Assembly: GCA_016191245.1 (NCBI GenBank)
Contig: JACPOY010000025.1
Coordinates: 124,001-188,000 of the forward strand
Direction: 5' to 3'
Length of the DNA: 64,000 nucleotides
DNA from: Gammaproteobacteria bacterium
GTDB lineage: Bacteria > Pseudomonadota > Gammaproteobacteria > Berkiellales > Berkiellaceae
Shown: positions 1 through 9,642 of the stretch, piece after piece
How the letters are laid out: every line of letters begins with the position of its first letter
Position numbering within the stretch: the stretch's first letter is position 1
Made by a program: the position numbers and the translations under genes
The notes under the pieces: generated by a model
The model's input: only the letters and a program-made list of their open reading frames with translations
The model's database searches: none
Told to the model about the DNA's origin: nothing

Positions 1-749
1 GTGGCGATATCATAGCCTTTTTGTTCTAATTGTTGGATTAATGATTGCGCCATTTGTAATTGTTTATCATCATAATAAAAAATCACGCTTAAATATTGTT
101 CTCCGATATCGGGTCCTTGACCATTATGTTGCGTGGGATCATGAATTTCAAAGAAGAATTTGATGATTCTTTCATAAGTGATTTTGCTGGGGTCGTAAAC
201 AACCCTTACGGCTTCAAAATGACCGCTACGACCTGTGCATACCTGTTCGTAGGTGGGGGAATCTTTGCCTCCACCTGAGTAGCCAACTTCGACTTTTAAG
301 ACGCCAGGCAATTTTTTAAAATAATATTCTACGCCCCAAAAACAACCTGCGGCTAAAATGGCCTCTTCACTATCTTGTACCTCCAGCGAGGTGACAAAAT
401 CAAGACTCAGGGAATTGACACAATGCCGAGTGTTGAGTGCTGTATGTCTTTCACCCATAAATACGTGTCCAAGGTGAGCATCGCATCGCATACAAAGAAT
501 TTCGGTGCGTTGACCATCCTTATCGGGGAGTCGTTTGACGGCACCTTCTATTTCTTGATCAAAACTTGGCCATCCACAGCCGGAATGAAATTTTGATGTC
601 GCACGAAACAAAGCAAGTCCACATTGACGGCATAAATAGGTGCCAGGGGAATCCAGTGAATCATATTCGCCACTAAAAGGGTATTCGGTACCTTTATCGC
701 GAATGATCTTTAATAGTTGTGGGACTAAACTTGCAGTTTTAAAAGTCAT
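1..749 (-). CDS. msrAB: Bifunctional methionine sulfoxide reductase MsrB-MsrA (3' end outside window)
   Basis: Repairs oxidised methionine; the MsrB part reduces Met-R-sulfoxide and the MsrA part Met-S-sulfoxide. Reading from ATG at 749, MsrB comes first: zinc CxxC pairs at C40/C43 and C86/C89, FHSGCGWPSF around residues 54-63, and the catalytic Cys C110 in RHCVNS. MsrA follows with its GCFWG nucleophile motif (C136) and GYSGG. About 250 codons are visible and the frame runs off the left edge, so the MsrA C-terminus is missing only because of the window. No strong Shine-Dalgarno is seen. It is transcribed away from the neighbouring acetyltransferase only in the sense that both are on the minus strand with a 65-bp gap. 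Order B then A is read directly; function is from family knowledge. Confidence 0.93.
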   Translation of the reverse strand, partial: MTFKTASLVPQLLKIIRDKGTEYPFSGEYDSLDSPGTYLCRQCGLALFRATSKFHSGCGWPSFDQEIEGAVKRLPDKDGQRTEILCMRCDAHLGHVFMGERHTALNTRHCVNSLSLDFVTSLEVQDSEEAILAAGCFWGVEYYFKKLPGVLKVEVGYSGGGKDSPTYEQVCTGRSGHFEAVRVVYDPSKITYERIIKFFFEIHDPTQHNGQGPDIGEQYLSVIFYYDDKQLQMAQSLIQQLEQKGYDIA

Positions 750-814
750 ATTCAAAACCCATCAAAGTGAGTATATAAAATTATACGCACAATCTTTGGG
801 AATTTGGAATCCTT

Positions 815-1828
815 TTAGATTTGAAATTTTCGACCTAATCTGGGAGCAGTGGAGAGATTTTTAGGTTTATCACCGGTTTTGGGGTAATTCTCTTTTTCAA
901 TGCTGTCATATCTGTCTTTTAAACGGGTTTGATGGTGGTGATTGCTTGGTGGATGGGTGATTGATTCCTGATAGGCCAACATATCCACTTTACGAAAGCG
1001 TAAGAAACGATTTTTAACATCGATATTGAATTGATCTTTTAAAATACGGTGTAATTGTTCTTGTGTGCTAATGATTTCTTTATGGACGCTTTTATTCGCT
1101 TTAACAATAGATAAGGTTTCATCAGCGATAGTGATACGCCCATTCTGAGATCCCATTCGAATAGGTTTGGTGCAAGCAAAAAAGGTTTTGAAATGAGAAT
1201 CTTTATTAAGCGGGTTCGCGTTTTTCGCATTGAGTTCACGATAACTTTTTAATGTGGCGGCTTTATGTTCAAAACCATATAAACTTGTCCAAATATCTTT
1301 TCGATAGACTTCTAAAACAAAAGGGTATTCTGTTGTTTGTATAATTCTAAATTTTTCTGAATATTGCTGTGTTACGCCACCTTGTAGAGCAATAGGCAAC
1401 AACAAGCCAATGCCTCCAAACGCAGAATCCACGAGATAATTTTTATTATCAATGGTTACGATAGCAGCGCTATGTTTAGGTCTTTGATCTTTGTCAAGAT
1501 CTGCACTCATATATAAATCATCGGAAAGAATGGGGGTAACATTAAATCCAATATCTTTTAATATTGTTTGCAATACAAAGTTTAATTCAACGCAACGACC
1601 GCCTCGACCAAAATGTACCAATTTACGGTGCAAATGGTTAAAATTAAAAGAAGTTCGATGATTAGGACGATGATCTAATCCGCTATCATGAACACTGACC
1701 GTTTCAAATGGAAACGTGAAGGCATGACCTCCTGCAATCTCGATAAGAACTTCTAAAGTAGGTTCTGGCTGCTTAACAAAGCCAATTTTAGTAAAATATT
1801 CTGTTCTTTGTGCTGGAGTGGATTTCAT
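815..1828 (-). CDS. Arylamine N-acetyltransferase family protein
   Basis: A 337-residue protein of the NAT family, which transfers acetyl from acetyl-CoA to arylamines or, in some bacteria, acts in secondary metabolism. The catalytic Cys-His-Asp triad is visible: C79 in GRGGRCVELN, H119 in KHSAAIV and D134 in LVDSAFGG. The usual family length is about 260-280 residues; here a basic, low-complexity C-terminal tail of roughly 50 residues is added. The ATG start is preceded only by an A-rich stretch, so the start is supported mainly by homology at the N-terminus. The gene stands alone between msrBA and a methyltransferase pair. The physiological substrate cannot be told from sequence. Confidence 0.85.
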   Translation of the reverse strand: MKSTPAQRTEYFTKIGFVKQPEPTLEVLIEIAGGHAFTFPFETVSVHDSGLDHRPNHRTSFNFNHLHRKLVHFGRGGRCVELNFVLQTILKDIGFNVTPILSDDLYMSADLDKDQRPKHSAAIVTIDNKNYLVDSAFGGIGLLLPIALQGGVTQQYSEKFRIIQTTEYPFVLEVYRKDIWTSLYGFEHKAATLKSYRELNAKNANPLNKDSHFKTFFACTKPIRMGSQNGRITIADETLSIVKANKSVHKEIISTQEQLHRILKDQFNIDVKNRFLRFRKVDMLAYQESITHPPSNHHHQTRLKDRYDSIEKENYPKTGDKPKNLSTAPRLGRKFQI

Positions 1829-1920
1829 ATTTTTTTAGATAAGTACTGCTTTTAACTAGGGCGCACTATAACAAAGTTAAGGTACATAAATCTATACGTG
1901 AATATTCACCTAACATATTT

Positions 1921-3159
1921 TTAGTCAAGTAAAGCGCGTGAAGCAAGTAGATATAATGTTTCTTGACAGATCTTGATGGTATTTTCTTCAATTTCGCTCT
2001 CATTAGAAATGGGTTGGAGATTTTTATCTACAATTTCTAAAGTTCCTTCGATAATTAATTTTTTAATAATCTGGCAAAGGGCTGGTAAATCATGTTGTCC
2101 ATCAAGAAAAGGCATCAATGCTTGCGCAACGGGTGTCAGGAGAATATTTTCATGAAAATAATTGGTGACATGCTGTTGAAGTTGAGATTGATATCTTGCT
2201 AAGAGAGAAGCATGCGGTTTTTTGCTGACAATGGGAAATTTGTTGTCAGATAATGCTAAATATTGTTGATAGTATTGTTTGATATTTTCATGTTGAGTGC
2301 TGTTGTGTTTCTCATGTGCTGCATGACACAACAAACTACTGCGAAAACGTCGATTTTGAATAAAATCATTATTTTGTCGTTCTGCAATGTCCCCACCTTC
2401 ATCAAAAAACGTAGCATCCCCTATATAATTCAAATGAAAACGTTGCGCTTGTTCAATAAATTGATAAAAATATAAAGGGCAATGATTTTCACTTAAATGT
2501 TCATGCACAAGCTGATTAACAGAATGCTCAGATACTATCTTTAGTTCTTCATTCAGAAGCCAGCTATATTCAGTTTGAGTTTGAGTTTGAGTTAGTCCTT
2601 CTTGATAAATAGCGAAGAGAGAATCAATTTGATTTATCTTATCTTCCAACCAGCGGCGGTCTTTCGTTGCAAATAATATCAGATCACGCAAAGTATTGCC
2701 TATTACCCAGCCAGGAAATGTATTGTAACTGATATAGGCTACCCCCTTATCAGATAAATTATCATGGCAAATTTGCAATATTTTATCTCTCACTGGCTCA
2801 TCTACCCAAGAATACAACCCATGACAGATGATATAATCAAATTTCTCATTGTCATGAAAATCTTCTATCGACATACAGCGTAAAGCGATGTTCTTAAGCT
2901 GTAAGTCATATATCCATTGATTGCCTTGCTTAATTTGTTTGGCGGATAAATCGAGCCCCGTAAATAATGTACTGGGGAAATGAAACGCCATGGGAATAAT
3001 ATTGCCACCACTAGCGCAGCCTAATTCTAACACACGAGCGTTTTCAATCGGCGTGGGATTGAATCCATAATATGAGGCAAGTTGATATAAATGTAAGGGA
3101 TGAGTTTGCTTTAAAGCATTACTCTCGTAGGGAATGTCATCATAAGATTGCGCTATCAT
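1921..3159 (-). CDS. Class I SAM-dependent methyltransferase with methyltransferase regulatory domain
   Basis: A 412-residue protein. Residues about 40-150 form a Rossmann methyltransferase domain with SAM-binding motif VLELGCASGG (43-52), an acidic residue after the second strand (GLDLS) and the motif YIICHGLYSWV. The middle and C-terminal parts look like the predicted methyltransferase regulatory domain that accompanies this enzyme type (PF10119). A short Thr-Gln repeat (about residue 190) comes from a TTTGAG-type microrepeat in the DNA. Its ATG overlaps the stop codon of the upstream DUF2269 gene by one base, so the two are probably translationally coupled. The methyl acceptor is unknown. 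Confidence 0.82.
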   Translation of the reverse strand: MIAQSYDDIPYESNALKQTHPLHLYQLASYYGFNPTPIENARVLELGCASGGNIIPMAFHFPSTLFTGLDLSAKQIKQGNQWIYDLQLKNIALRCMSIEDFHDNEKFDYIICHGLYSWVDEPVRDKILQICHDNLSDKGVAYISYNTFPGWVIGNTLRDLILFATKDRRWLEDKINQIDSLFAIYQEGLTQTQTQTEYSWLLNEELKIVSEHSVNQLVHEHLSENHCPLYFYQFIEQAQRFHLNYIGDATFFDEGGDIAERQNNDFIQNRRFRSSLLCHAAHEKHNSTQHENIKQYYQQYLALSDNKFPIVSKKPHASLLARYQSQLQQHVTNYFHENILLTPVAQALMPFLDGQHDLPALCQIIKKLIIEGTLEIVDKNLQPISNESEIEENTIKICQETLYLLASRALLD

Positions 3160-3635
3160 TAGGTTGGCTTAAACACCATCCAATATAAATTCATCAACGG
3201 TAAAAAAGTCGCAATGGATCCAAATACCATCCACATTTTTTCTAATGTCCAATATTTCTTAGGAATAGATTCATTGCTGGTAAATTTCTTGGTAATTGCA
3301 TAGAGTTTGAATTGGATAGGGATAAGAATGAGAAGCCAAATAAGGCCAGAAGCAATAAATAATTCCAAACCCCAAACTATCCATTTAATATGTTGAAAAT
3401 CAGCGTAAAATTTTGCCATTAACACGCCCGTGACGGCGATGAGACAAACTCCTAATGTGGTAAAAGTGACATCAGTGTAAGTCACTAAGCGTTGAGAAAA
3501 TGCAATTATTTTCCACTCTTTGGAGTAATCAGCAAACGCTTTCCAAAAGCCGGTGACGATAATATTTCCCAGAAAAAGAATGACGCCAAGAATATGAAAG
3601 GATTTTAACAAAAGGTAATGTTCCATATTTTCCAT
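3159..3635 (-). CDS. DUF2269 family integral membrane protein
   Basis: A 158-residue polytopic membrane protein with four likely helices, starting with HYLLLKSFHILGVILFLGNI, a pattern typical of DUF2269 proteins. No catalytic motif is evident and the family has no established function. It is the first gene of a two-gene unit with the methyltransferase, their stop and start codons overlapping as TAATG. Two alternative ATGs lie at the N-terminus (residues 1 and 4); the first is taken. A GC-rich palindrome lies just upstream, between this gene and folE2. Confidence 0.75.
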   Translation of the reverse strand: MENMEHYLLLKSFHILGVILFLGNIIVTGFWKAFADYSKEWKIIAFSQRLVTYTDVTFTTLGVCLIAVTGVLMAKFYADFQHIKWIVWGLELFIASGLIWLLILIPIQFKLYAITKKFTSNESIPKKYWTLEKMWMVFGSIATFLPLMNLYWMVFKPT

Positions 3636-3663
3636 TTGAATTTTCCTTAATTCTTTAAAAAGT

Positions 3664-3698
3664 CACCCTAACCCTCTCCCGCAAAGCGGGCGAGGGGA
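3664..3698. repeat. REP-like GC-rich palindrome
   Basis: The core CCTCTCCCGC-aaa-GCGGGCGAGG forms a hairpin in the gap between folE2 and the DUF2269 gene. The same CCCTAACCCTCTCCCGC consensus returns near 10.3, 10.4, 17.15 and 17.23 kb, so it is a dispersed repeat rather than a gene-specific site. It could also act as a weak terminator for folE2, but it has no clear T-run on the minus strand. Confidence 0.7.
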
Positions 3699-3710
3699 CA
3701 AGAGCATATC

Positions 3711-4577
3711 TTACGCACATGCCTCTTCTGTTTCTGCTATTACTTTTTCATGGACATGCTTGGCTTTGGGATTATCATTGGCCCACAATCTATCAATTTC
3801 GGCAAAAGCAGAATGATTATGAATCGATTCAAAATTTTCAGAACTAATTTTGTAACCTTGAACGGATTCAAGTTGATCTAATGACGTTGCGACATCACGT
3901 ACCATATCTTCAACAAATTTAGGATTGTCATAGGCACGTTCAGTGACTGTTTTTTCATCTGTGCGTTTCAATATGCCGTAAAGTTCACAAGAAGCCTTGC
4001 TTTCGACCAATTGAATAATTTCAATTAAAGAAAGCGTTTGTGCGGCTCTCACAGTGACAGTGACATGTGAACGTTGATTATGGGCGCCATAATCTGAAAT
4101 CTCTTTTGAGCAAGGGCATAAACTGGTCACAGGAACGATAGCAGACACAAAGGTGTGACATTGACCATTCTCTAGCACGCCACGAATGCTGACATCGTAA
4201 TCCATCAGACTTGCGGCTTTTGAAATGGGGGCAAATTTTTTCACAAAATAAGGGAAGTTCACCTGTAAAAAGCCATAACTAGCGTGAAGACGCGTCACCA
4301 TGGTGTCAAGCCAATGTGGTACAGTTGCAACACTGAGTACAGTCTCTTCTTCGTTGAGTATTTCAACAAAGCGTGACATATGTGTTCCTTTGACGTTCTT
4401 TGGCAAATCAACCAACATGTCAAAGTGGGCCACAACATGTTGACGGGATAAACCGCGCATGGGCGTGAAATCTTCAAAAATCATGGGGTGTCGGATCCTG
4501 CGGATCCCCACACGATTTACCGGTATATTGCGCCAATCTGGGCTACTTTGGATATCCGCAACCGGATCATTTATCAT
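3711..4577 (-). CDS. folE2: GTP cyclohydrolase FolE2 (type IB)
   Basis: Converts GTP to 7,8-dihydroneopterin triphosphate, the first step of folate (and queuosine precursor) synthesis. The 288-residue protein matches the FolE2/COG1469 family: N-terminal VNRVGIRRIRHP, the CPCS motif with candidate catalytic Cys C154, followed by SDYGAHNQRSHV, and the ERAYDNPKFVEDMVRD region. FolE2 is the metal-flexible alternative to the zinc enzyme FolE, often used under zinc limitation. It lies 15 bp after dxs on the same strand and probably belongs to the end of the xseB-ispA-dxs operon. I see no Zur-type site directly upstream, consistent with operon transcription. Confidence 0.95.
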   Translation of the reverse strand: MINDPVADIQSSPDWRNIPVNRVGIRRIRHPMIFEDFTPMRGLSRQHVVAHFDMLVDLPKNVKGTHMSRFVEILNEEETVLSVATVPHWLDTMVTRLHASYGFLQVNFPYFVKKFAPISKAASLMDYDVSIRGVLENGQCHTFVSAIVPVTSLCPCSKEISDYGAHNQRSHVTVTVRAAQTLSLIEIIQLVESKASCELYGILKRTDEKTVTERAYDNPKFVEDMVRDVATSLDQLESVQGYKISSENFESIHNHSAFAEIDRLWANDNPKAKHVHEKVIAETEEACA

Positions 4578-4592
4578 AATTCATACCTAAAT

Positions 4593-6509
4593 TTAAGTGT
4601 TTTCAATGGCTGATTGAGACTCTAATGCAGAAAACCTCGAATGACAAGAGTGATTTCTGACTTTTTCTTGGATAGACGCTAAAATGCTCACAGGATCAAG
4701 CTTACAACTGATGAGCATTTCTTCAGGGAGTGCATGTTCAACAAAATGATCTGGAATGCCAAGGTTTATTACTTGATTTTGGCAACCATGGGCAAGCAAA
4801 CAAGCATTCACCCCTTCACCGGCTCCGCCTATAATGACGTTTTCTTCTATTGTCACAATAACGGGATGATCTTTAGCAAGCGCTACAATTAAAGCTTCAT
4901 CAAGGGGTTTCACAAAACGCATATTCACTAAAGTTGCATTGAGTTTTTCAGCAACAATCGTGGCTGAGGCTAACATGCTACCAAAGCTTAATAATACGAT
5001 ATGTTCACCCTGACGGATTATTTGTGCTTTGCCAATAGGCAGCACATGGCAAGTTTCATCCAATGTCACCATGGGACCACTACCACGTGGATAGCGTACT
5101 GCAGCAGGTGAGCATGCCATCAAGCCGGTGTAAAGCATATGACGACATTCATTGGCATCACTAGGAGCCATGATGATCATGTTTGGTATAGGGCGCAAAT
5201 AACTCAAGTCAAAACTGCCATTGTGAGTTGGGCCATCACCGCCAACTAATCCTGCGCGATCAATTGCAAATAATACCGGTAAATTTTGTAACGCTACATC
5301 ATGGATAAGTTGATCATATGCTCTTTGTAAAAAGGTTGAATAAATTGCGACAACAGGCTTCATTTTTTCACAAGCAAGCCCTGCCGCTAAGGTGACACTG
5401 TGCTGCTCTGCTATGGCAACATCAAAATACCTTTGCGGAAATTCTTTAGCAAAGCGTGTCAGGCCAGATCCTTCACACATGGCTGGCGTAATAGCAACCA
5501 AGCGTGGTTCTACTTTTGCCATTTCACATAACCAATCCCCAAAAATTTCAGAATAAGTGGGCATCTTGGGTTTGGGAGCAAGAGGGATAACGTTTTCAGA
5601 TGCTACAGTATGATAAAACCCTTTCGTGACGCCATGATATTTAATCGGATCGGCTTCAGCAGGAGGATAACCTTTGCCTTTGCGCGTTATCGCATGCACT
5701 AATTGCGGACCTTTGAGTTCTTTGACATTTTGTAGTGTTTTAACAAGCGTATGTAAATCATGTCCATCAACAGGGCCGATATAATTAAACCCCATTTCTT
5801 CAAATAACGTACCAGGCACAATCATGCCTTTTAAATGTTCTTCTGTTTTACGAGCAAATTCCCACACCGGCGGAATACGTTTGAGAACCTCTTTGCCACT
5901 TTTGCGCACTGAGGTATAAACTTTGCTAGATAAAATGCGGGCAAAATAATTTGAAAGTGCTCCCACATTCCCAGAAATGGACATATCATTATCATTGAGA
6001 ATCACTAACAGATCAGCTTTGAGATCACCTGCATGGTTAAGTGCTTCAAACGCCATACCCGCTGACATGGCACCATCGCCAATCACGGAAATCACCTGGT
6101 TTTTGTTGCCCGTTAATTTATTGGCAAGACTCATTCCAAGTCCTGCGCTAATGGAAGTACTGGAATGACCAACCCCAAATGCATCATATGGGCTTTCTTC
6201 GCGTCTGGGAAAAGGTGCTAAGCCATCTTTTTGGCGAATAGTGTGTAATTTATCGCGTCTTCCCGTTAGGATTTTATGCGGATAGGCTTGATGACCGACA
6301 TCCCAAATGAGGTGATCATCTGGCGTATTGAAAACATAATGTAAAGCAATGGCTAATTCCACAGCGCCTAAACCTGCCCCTAAATGTCCACCGGCGAGGT
6401 TTAATGTTTCAAGCATAAATTGTCTAATACTCGCAGCGACTTCGGGTAATTTGGTTGTCGGTAATTGACGCAAATCATGAGGCGAATGGATGGTGTGGAT
6501 AATGCTCAT
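4593..6509 (-). CDS. dxs: 1-deoxy-D-xylulose-5-phosphate synthase
   Basis: Thiamine-diphosphate enzyme that condenses pyruvate and glyceraldehyde 3-phosphate into DXP, entry step of the MEP isoprenoid pathway. The 638-residue protein is of normal length. Visible marks: [15 protein letters not shown], the ThDP/Mg motif [20 protein letters not shown] with NDNDMSIS, a mid-protein transketolase pyrimidine-binding domain ([15 protein letters not shown]) and the C-terminal transketolase domain. Its ATG overlaps the ispA stop codon by one base (TAATG), indicating coupled translation. The last roughly 20 residues extend beyond the usual end. Confidence 0.98.
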   Translation of the reverse strand: MSIIHTIHSPHDLRQLPTTKLPEVAASIRQFMLETLNLAGGHLGAGLGAVELAIALHYVFNTPDDHLIWDVGHQAYPHKILTGRRDKLHTIRQKDGLAPFPRREESPYDAFGVGHSSTSISAGLGMSLANKLTGNKNQVISVIGDGAMSAGMAFEALNHAGDLKADLLVILNDNDMSISGNVGALSNYFARILSSKVYTSVRKSGKEVLKRIPPVWEFARKTEEHLKGMIVPGTLFEEMGFNYIGPVDGHDLHTLVKTLQNVKELKGPQLVHAITRKGKGYPPAEADPIKYHGVTKGFYHTVASENVIPLAPKPKMPTYSEIFGDWLCEMAKVEPRLVAITPAMCEGSGLTRFAKEFPQRYFDVAIAEQHSVTLAAGLACEKMKPVVAIYSTFLQRAYDQLIHDVALQNLPVLFAIDRAGLVGGDGPTHNGSFDLSYLRPIPNMIIMAPSDANECRHMLYTGLMACSPAAVRYPRGSGPMVTLDETCHVLPIGKAQIIRQGEHIVLLSFGSMLASATIVAEKLNATLVNMRFVKPLDEALIVALAKDHPVIVTIEENVIIGGAGEGVNACLLAHGCQNQVINLGIPDHFVEHALPEEMLISCKLDPVSILASIQEKVRNHSCHSRFSALESQSAIENT

Positions 6510-7396
6510 TAATTGGGTCGCTCAATCATGTAAGTGGCAAGCGCTTGTAAGGGATGAGCATTTTTGCCAAAACGTTTGAGTCGCATCAAAGCTTGCTGAT
6601 GCCAATAATGGGCATGTTCTTTTGCTTGGGTTATTCCAAGTAAAGTGACAAAGGTACATTTATTATTTTTCACATCTTGTCCAGGAAGTTTGCCCATCAT
6701 TTCACTATGTCCGCAAGCGTCTAAAATATCGTCTTGAATTTGAAAACATAGGCCAATGGCTTGTCCAAATTTGAGTAATTCATCTAAGTCATCAAGAGAC
6801 GCTTTTCCCGTTGCTAACGCGCCACATTGTACACTGGCTGCAATCAGAGCCCCAGTCTTTGCTAGATGCATTTGTGTTAATTCTTGAAGATTAAGCTTTT
6901 TTCCCTGGGCACTTAAGTCTAAAGATTGTCCGCGGACCATTCCTTGAGCGCCTGATGCTTGGGCGATTATCTTGATTATTTTTAAGGTTATTGACTCATT
7001 TTGATGAGCGCTAAGCTCAGCTTCAGATAAAATGTCAAAAGCCAAAGTCAAAAGAGCATCTCCGGCCAAGATAGCGGTGGCTTCATCAAAAGCGATATGA
7101 CAAGTTGGTTTACCTCTGCGTAATTCATCGTTGTCCATTGCCGGCAAATCATCATGAATAAGGGAATAACAGTGCACAAGCTCAATTGCTACAGCAATAG
7201 GATCAACTTGTTCGTTGTCAGCGCCAAAGATTTCAGCGGTGCTATATACGAGCAAAGGGCGAAGTCGTTTGCCTCCATTCAAGCAAGCGTAGCGCATTGC
7301 AGCAAATAGAGGGGATTGCTCAGGATGGGGGAGATAGCGCAACAACAGCCTGGATAAATGCTCTTGGCAACGTTTCATCCGTGCTTGAATAGGCAT
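6509..7396 (-). CDS. ispA: Farnesyl diphosphate synthase (geranyltranstransferase)
   Basis: Prenyl synthase that elongates DMAPP with IPP to farnesyl diphosphate, feeding undecaprenyl and quinone synthesis. The 295-residue protein has both aspartate-rich motifs: the first in [19 protein letters not shown], the second in FQIQDDILD, plus GGKRLRPLL near residue 40. It lies between xseB (14-bp gap) and dxs (one-base overlap), the usual gammaproteobacterial xseB-ispA-dxs order. All-helical fold of ordinary length; nothing unusual. Confidence 0.97.
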   Translation of the reverse strand: MPIQARMKRCQEHLSRLLLRYLPHPEQSPLFAAMRYACLNGGKRLRPLLVYSTAEIFGADNEQVDPIAVAIELVHCYSLIHDDLPAMDNDELRRGKPTCHIAFDEATAILAGDALLTLAFDILSEAELSAHQNESITLKIIKIIAQASGAQGMVRGQSLDLSAQGKKLNLQELTQMHLAKTGALIAASVQCGALATGKASLDDLDELLKFGQAIGLCFQIQDDILDACGHSEMMGKLPGQDVKNNKCTFVTLLGITQAKEHAHYWHQQALMRLKRFGKNAHPLQALATYMIERPN

Positions 7397-7410
7397 AGTT
7401 ATTCCTCAGC

Positions 7411-7674
7411 TTATTCTTCAGGGGTATCGAAAGGCTGGCTATTTTCTCCCATGAGTTCTTGAACTCGCAGCGATGCTTGATCGAGAGCTTGTTGGCAGTG
7501 ACGAGCTAATTGAATGCCTTGCTCAAAATGCTTCAAAGCTTGTTCAAGAGTTAACTCCCCACCTTCCATTTTTGCAAGAATGGATTCGAGTTTTTTTAGA
7601 TCCCCTTCAAAGTCGGGGAGTGAAGCATCTGATTTTTTGTTAGCCACTGGATTTAATTTTGTCAGGAAAACCAA
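7411..7674 (-). CDS. xseB: Exodeoxyribonuclease VII small subunit
   Basis: Small helical subunit that binds XseA to form exonuclease VII, which degrades single-stranded DNA. The 87-residue protein carries the family pattern FEGDLKKLESILAKMEGGELTLEQALKHFEQG (residues about 22-53 in two helices) and ends in an acidic tail. It is the first gene of the operon with ispA, dxs and folE2. The annotated ATG may be early: the conserved part starts near residue 20, so an internal start cannot be excluded. xseA itself is not in the window. Confidence 0.95.
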   Translation of the reverse strand: MVFLTKLNPVANKKSDASLPDFEGDLKKLESILAKMEGGELTLEQALKHFEQGIQLARHCQQALDQASLRVQELMGENSQPFDTPEE

Positions 7675-7840
7675 AAACTTATCCTAGACTCACCTTGTGG
7701 TCAATGGGCAAAGCTATTTTCTCCACCTATTCTTTAATCTATGGGCTTCTATTGGGCCGAACCAGGCATTATTGAGCATTTAGAGCTAGAATGATAAATA
7801 ACTATTGATCTCTTTGACATGGATGTGAAGGTACAGAGCA

Positions 7841-8611
7841 ATGGATTTTGGAACACTTTTTGGCTTATTAGGCGGACTTGTCGTCCTCTATGTCTCAATT
7901 GCAGGGGATGGCGGTAGCATCAAGACTTTTATGAATCTGCACCCTGTCATCGTGGTGTTTGGTGGCAGCCTCGTTGTTACAGTAATGAAATTTGGTTTTA
8001 AACAATTTTTTGGCGCATTTAAAGTCGCAGGTCGTGCTTTTTTGTTCAAAAAATATAGCCATGAAGAAATTATCGAAGAGGCGGTAAAAATTGCAGATGC
8101 AGCTCGTAAAGGTGGTCTACTGTCATTAGAAGGGGTTGAAATCAAAAATGACTTTATGAAAAAAGGCATTCAACTTTTGATTGATGGCCATGAACCTGAA
8201 GTAATGAAAAAGATGCTATCCAAAGAAATGAATTTAACAGTAGAGCGTCATCAGTGGGGACAAAAAGTATTTAAAGCCATCGGCGAAGCGGGGCCTGCCA
8301 TGGGCATGATAGGAACACTCATGGGGCTTGTATTGATGATGTCAAATATGAGCGATCCCAAATCGATTGGTCCTGCCATGGCAATTGCACTTTTAGCAAC
8401 GTTTTATGGAGCCGTACTTGCCAATATGGTTGCATTACCCATTGCAGAAAAATTGGAATTGCGTAGCAATGAAGAACGTTTATCCAAATCATTGGTAATA
8501 GATGCATTGCATGGTATTCAAATTGGCCAAAATCCACGCGTAATTGAAGAAGCGCTGAAAAATTATTTACCTCGTTCAAAACGCGGAACAAGTGTCAATG
8601 ACGCAGCATGA
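7841..8611 (+). CDS. motA: Flagellar motor stator protein MotA/PomA type
   Basis: Inner-membrane stator subunit that with MotB conducts ions and turns the flagellar motor. The 256-residue protein has four TM helices: two N-terminal, then after the cytoplasmic loop the pair including GEAGPAMGMIGTLMGLVLMM with the conserved proline, and a C-terminal cytoplasmic tail. The short form with N-terminal MDFGTLFGLLGG resembles PomA-type stators. A GAAGG Shine-Dalgarno precedes the ATG. Its 3' end overlaps motB by 20 bp. Whether it uses protons or sodium cannot be settled from sequence alone. No other flagellar gene lies in the window. Confidence 0.93.
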   Translation: MDFGTLFGLLGGLVVLYVSIAGDGGSIKTFMNLHPVIVVFGGSLVVTVMKFGFKQFFGAFKVAGRAFLFKKYSHEEIIEEAVKIADAARKGGLLSLEGVEIKNDFMKKGIQLLIDGHEPEVMKKMLSKEMNLTVERHQWGQKVFKAIGEAGPAMGMIGTLMGLVLMMSNMSDPKSIGPAMAIALLATFYGAVLANMVALPIAEKLELRSNEERLSKSLVIDALHGIQIGQNPRVIEEALKNYLPRSKRGTSVNDAA

Positions 8612-9626
8612 TGATGATGATGATGCTCCAGAACATCCGAAGAAAGCCGGCGAAGGTTGGGTTGTTACCTTTGCGGATATGATGTCGCTGTTAATGAGCT
8701 TTTTCGTTTTATTATTATCTTTTTCTGAACAAGATACTGCAAAATTTAAAGAAGTAGGGGGATCTTTAGAGCAAGCCTTCGGTGTGCAGCGAGACATTGT
8801 AGCCTATCAAATTCCAAAGGGAACAAGCATCGTTGCTAGAGAATATAGTCCTGGCAAACCAAAACCCACACCACTCAATGAAATTCGTCAATCAACGATT
8901 GATGATATGGATCAAACTTTAGAATTTGATCCTAAAGATCGTCCTGATCATAAAAAGCAAGAAGAAGAAAAAAATGGTCCAGGAACAGGTAATATAGATT
9001 TTCGCAAAATGAGTACAGTTGAAGTCACCAAGGCATTGATGAAAGCCTTATCATCTGAAATGAAAGATGGAAAAATACAAATCATTGGTAAGGATCAACG
9101 AATCATTATTCGCGTTTTAGACCAAGGCTCATTTGCATCAGGTGATAATTCACTGCATCCAAGTTTTGAGCCCATATTAGATAAGATTGCAAACCTGCTT
9201 GATGAAATTCCAGGAAATATAACCATTTCAGGGCACACCGACGACAAGCCTATCTTTAATAAACGCTTTCATTCAAATTGGGAACTATCATCAGCGCGGG
9301 CGGTAACGGTTGCACATCATTTGTATCGCAAAGGGGTGGATGGTCGTCGCATTGTTGTCTCCGGATATGCCGATACCCAGCCCTTGTATCCTAATGATAC
9401 AGAAGAACATCGAGGTCGCAATCGTCGCGTTGAAATCGAACTTATCCAAGGAGATAAGCCGCGCACGCAAGAAGTGCCGGAAGTGAACTCAACGGATCAA
9501 CAAATCCAGCAACCTTTGCGCGAAATTTTAGTCAATCAACCACAGATACCAAAAAAGGTTTCAAAACCCATCCCTTTAAAAAATGCGGATGATGACAAAA
9601 TGAATTCAATACAAAATGTTAAATGA
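8592..9626 (+). CDS. motB: Flagellar motor protein MotB/PomB type
   Basis: Stator partner of MotA that anchors it to peptidoglycan. Short acidic N-terminus containing a run of five Asp encoded by repeated GAT, one TM helix (residues about 26-45) with the ion-binding aspartate D29 in VTFADMMSLLMS, a charged plug/linker, and a C-terminal OmpA-like peptidoglycan-binding domain (about 165-290) with ISGHTDDKP and NWELSSARA. At 344 residues it is slightly long because of a Gln/Pro-rich tail. The start is GTG at 8592; an ATG two codons downstream (8598) is equally plausible. The long overlap with motA points to coupled expression, as expected for a fixed-ratio stator. Confidence 0.93.
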   Translation: MSMTQHDDDDDAPEHPKKAGEGWVVTFADMMSLLMSFFVLLLSFSEQDTAKFKEVGGSLEQAFGVQRDIVAYQIPKGTSIVAREYSPGKPKPTPLNEIRQSTIDDMDQTLEFDPKDRPDHKKQEEEKNGPGTGNIDFRKMSTVEVTKALMKALSSEMKDGKIQIIGKDQRIIIRVLDQGSFASGDNSLHPSFEPILDKIANLLDEIPGNITISGHTDDKPIFNKRFHSNWELSSARAVTVAHHLYRKGVDGRRIVVSGYADTQPLYPNDTEEHRGRNRRVEIELIQGDKPRTQEVPEVNSTDQQIQQPLREILVNQPQIPKKVSKPIPLKNADDDKMNSIQNVK

Positions 9627-9642
9627 ATGATAGGAAATGAAT

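Noticed and set aside
2570..2595. TTTGAG microrepeat
   Set aside because: Only about three units inside the methyltransferase gene encoding Gln-Thr; too short for a feature of interest.
7680..7840. Flagellar sigma-28 promoter before motA
   Set aside because: No convincing TAAA...GCCGATAA pattern with the right spacing was found.
8598..8630. GAT/ATG run at the start of motB as a phase-variable repeat
   Set aside because: Only five Asp codons, in-frame trinucleotides; slippage would not switch the gene off.
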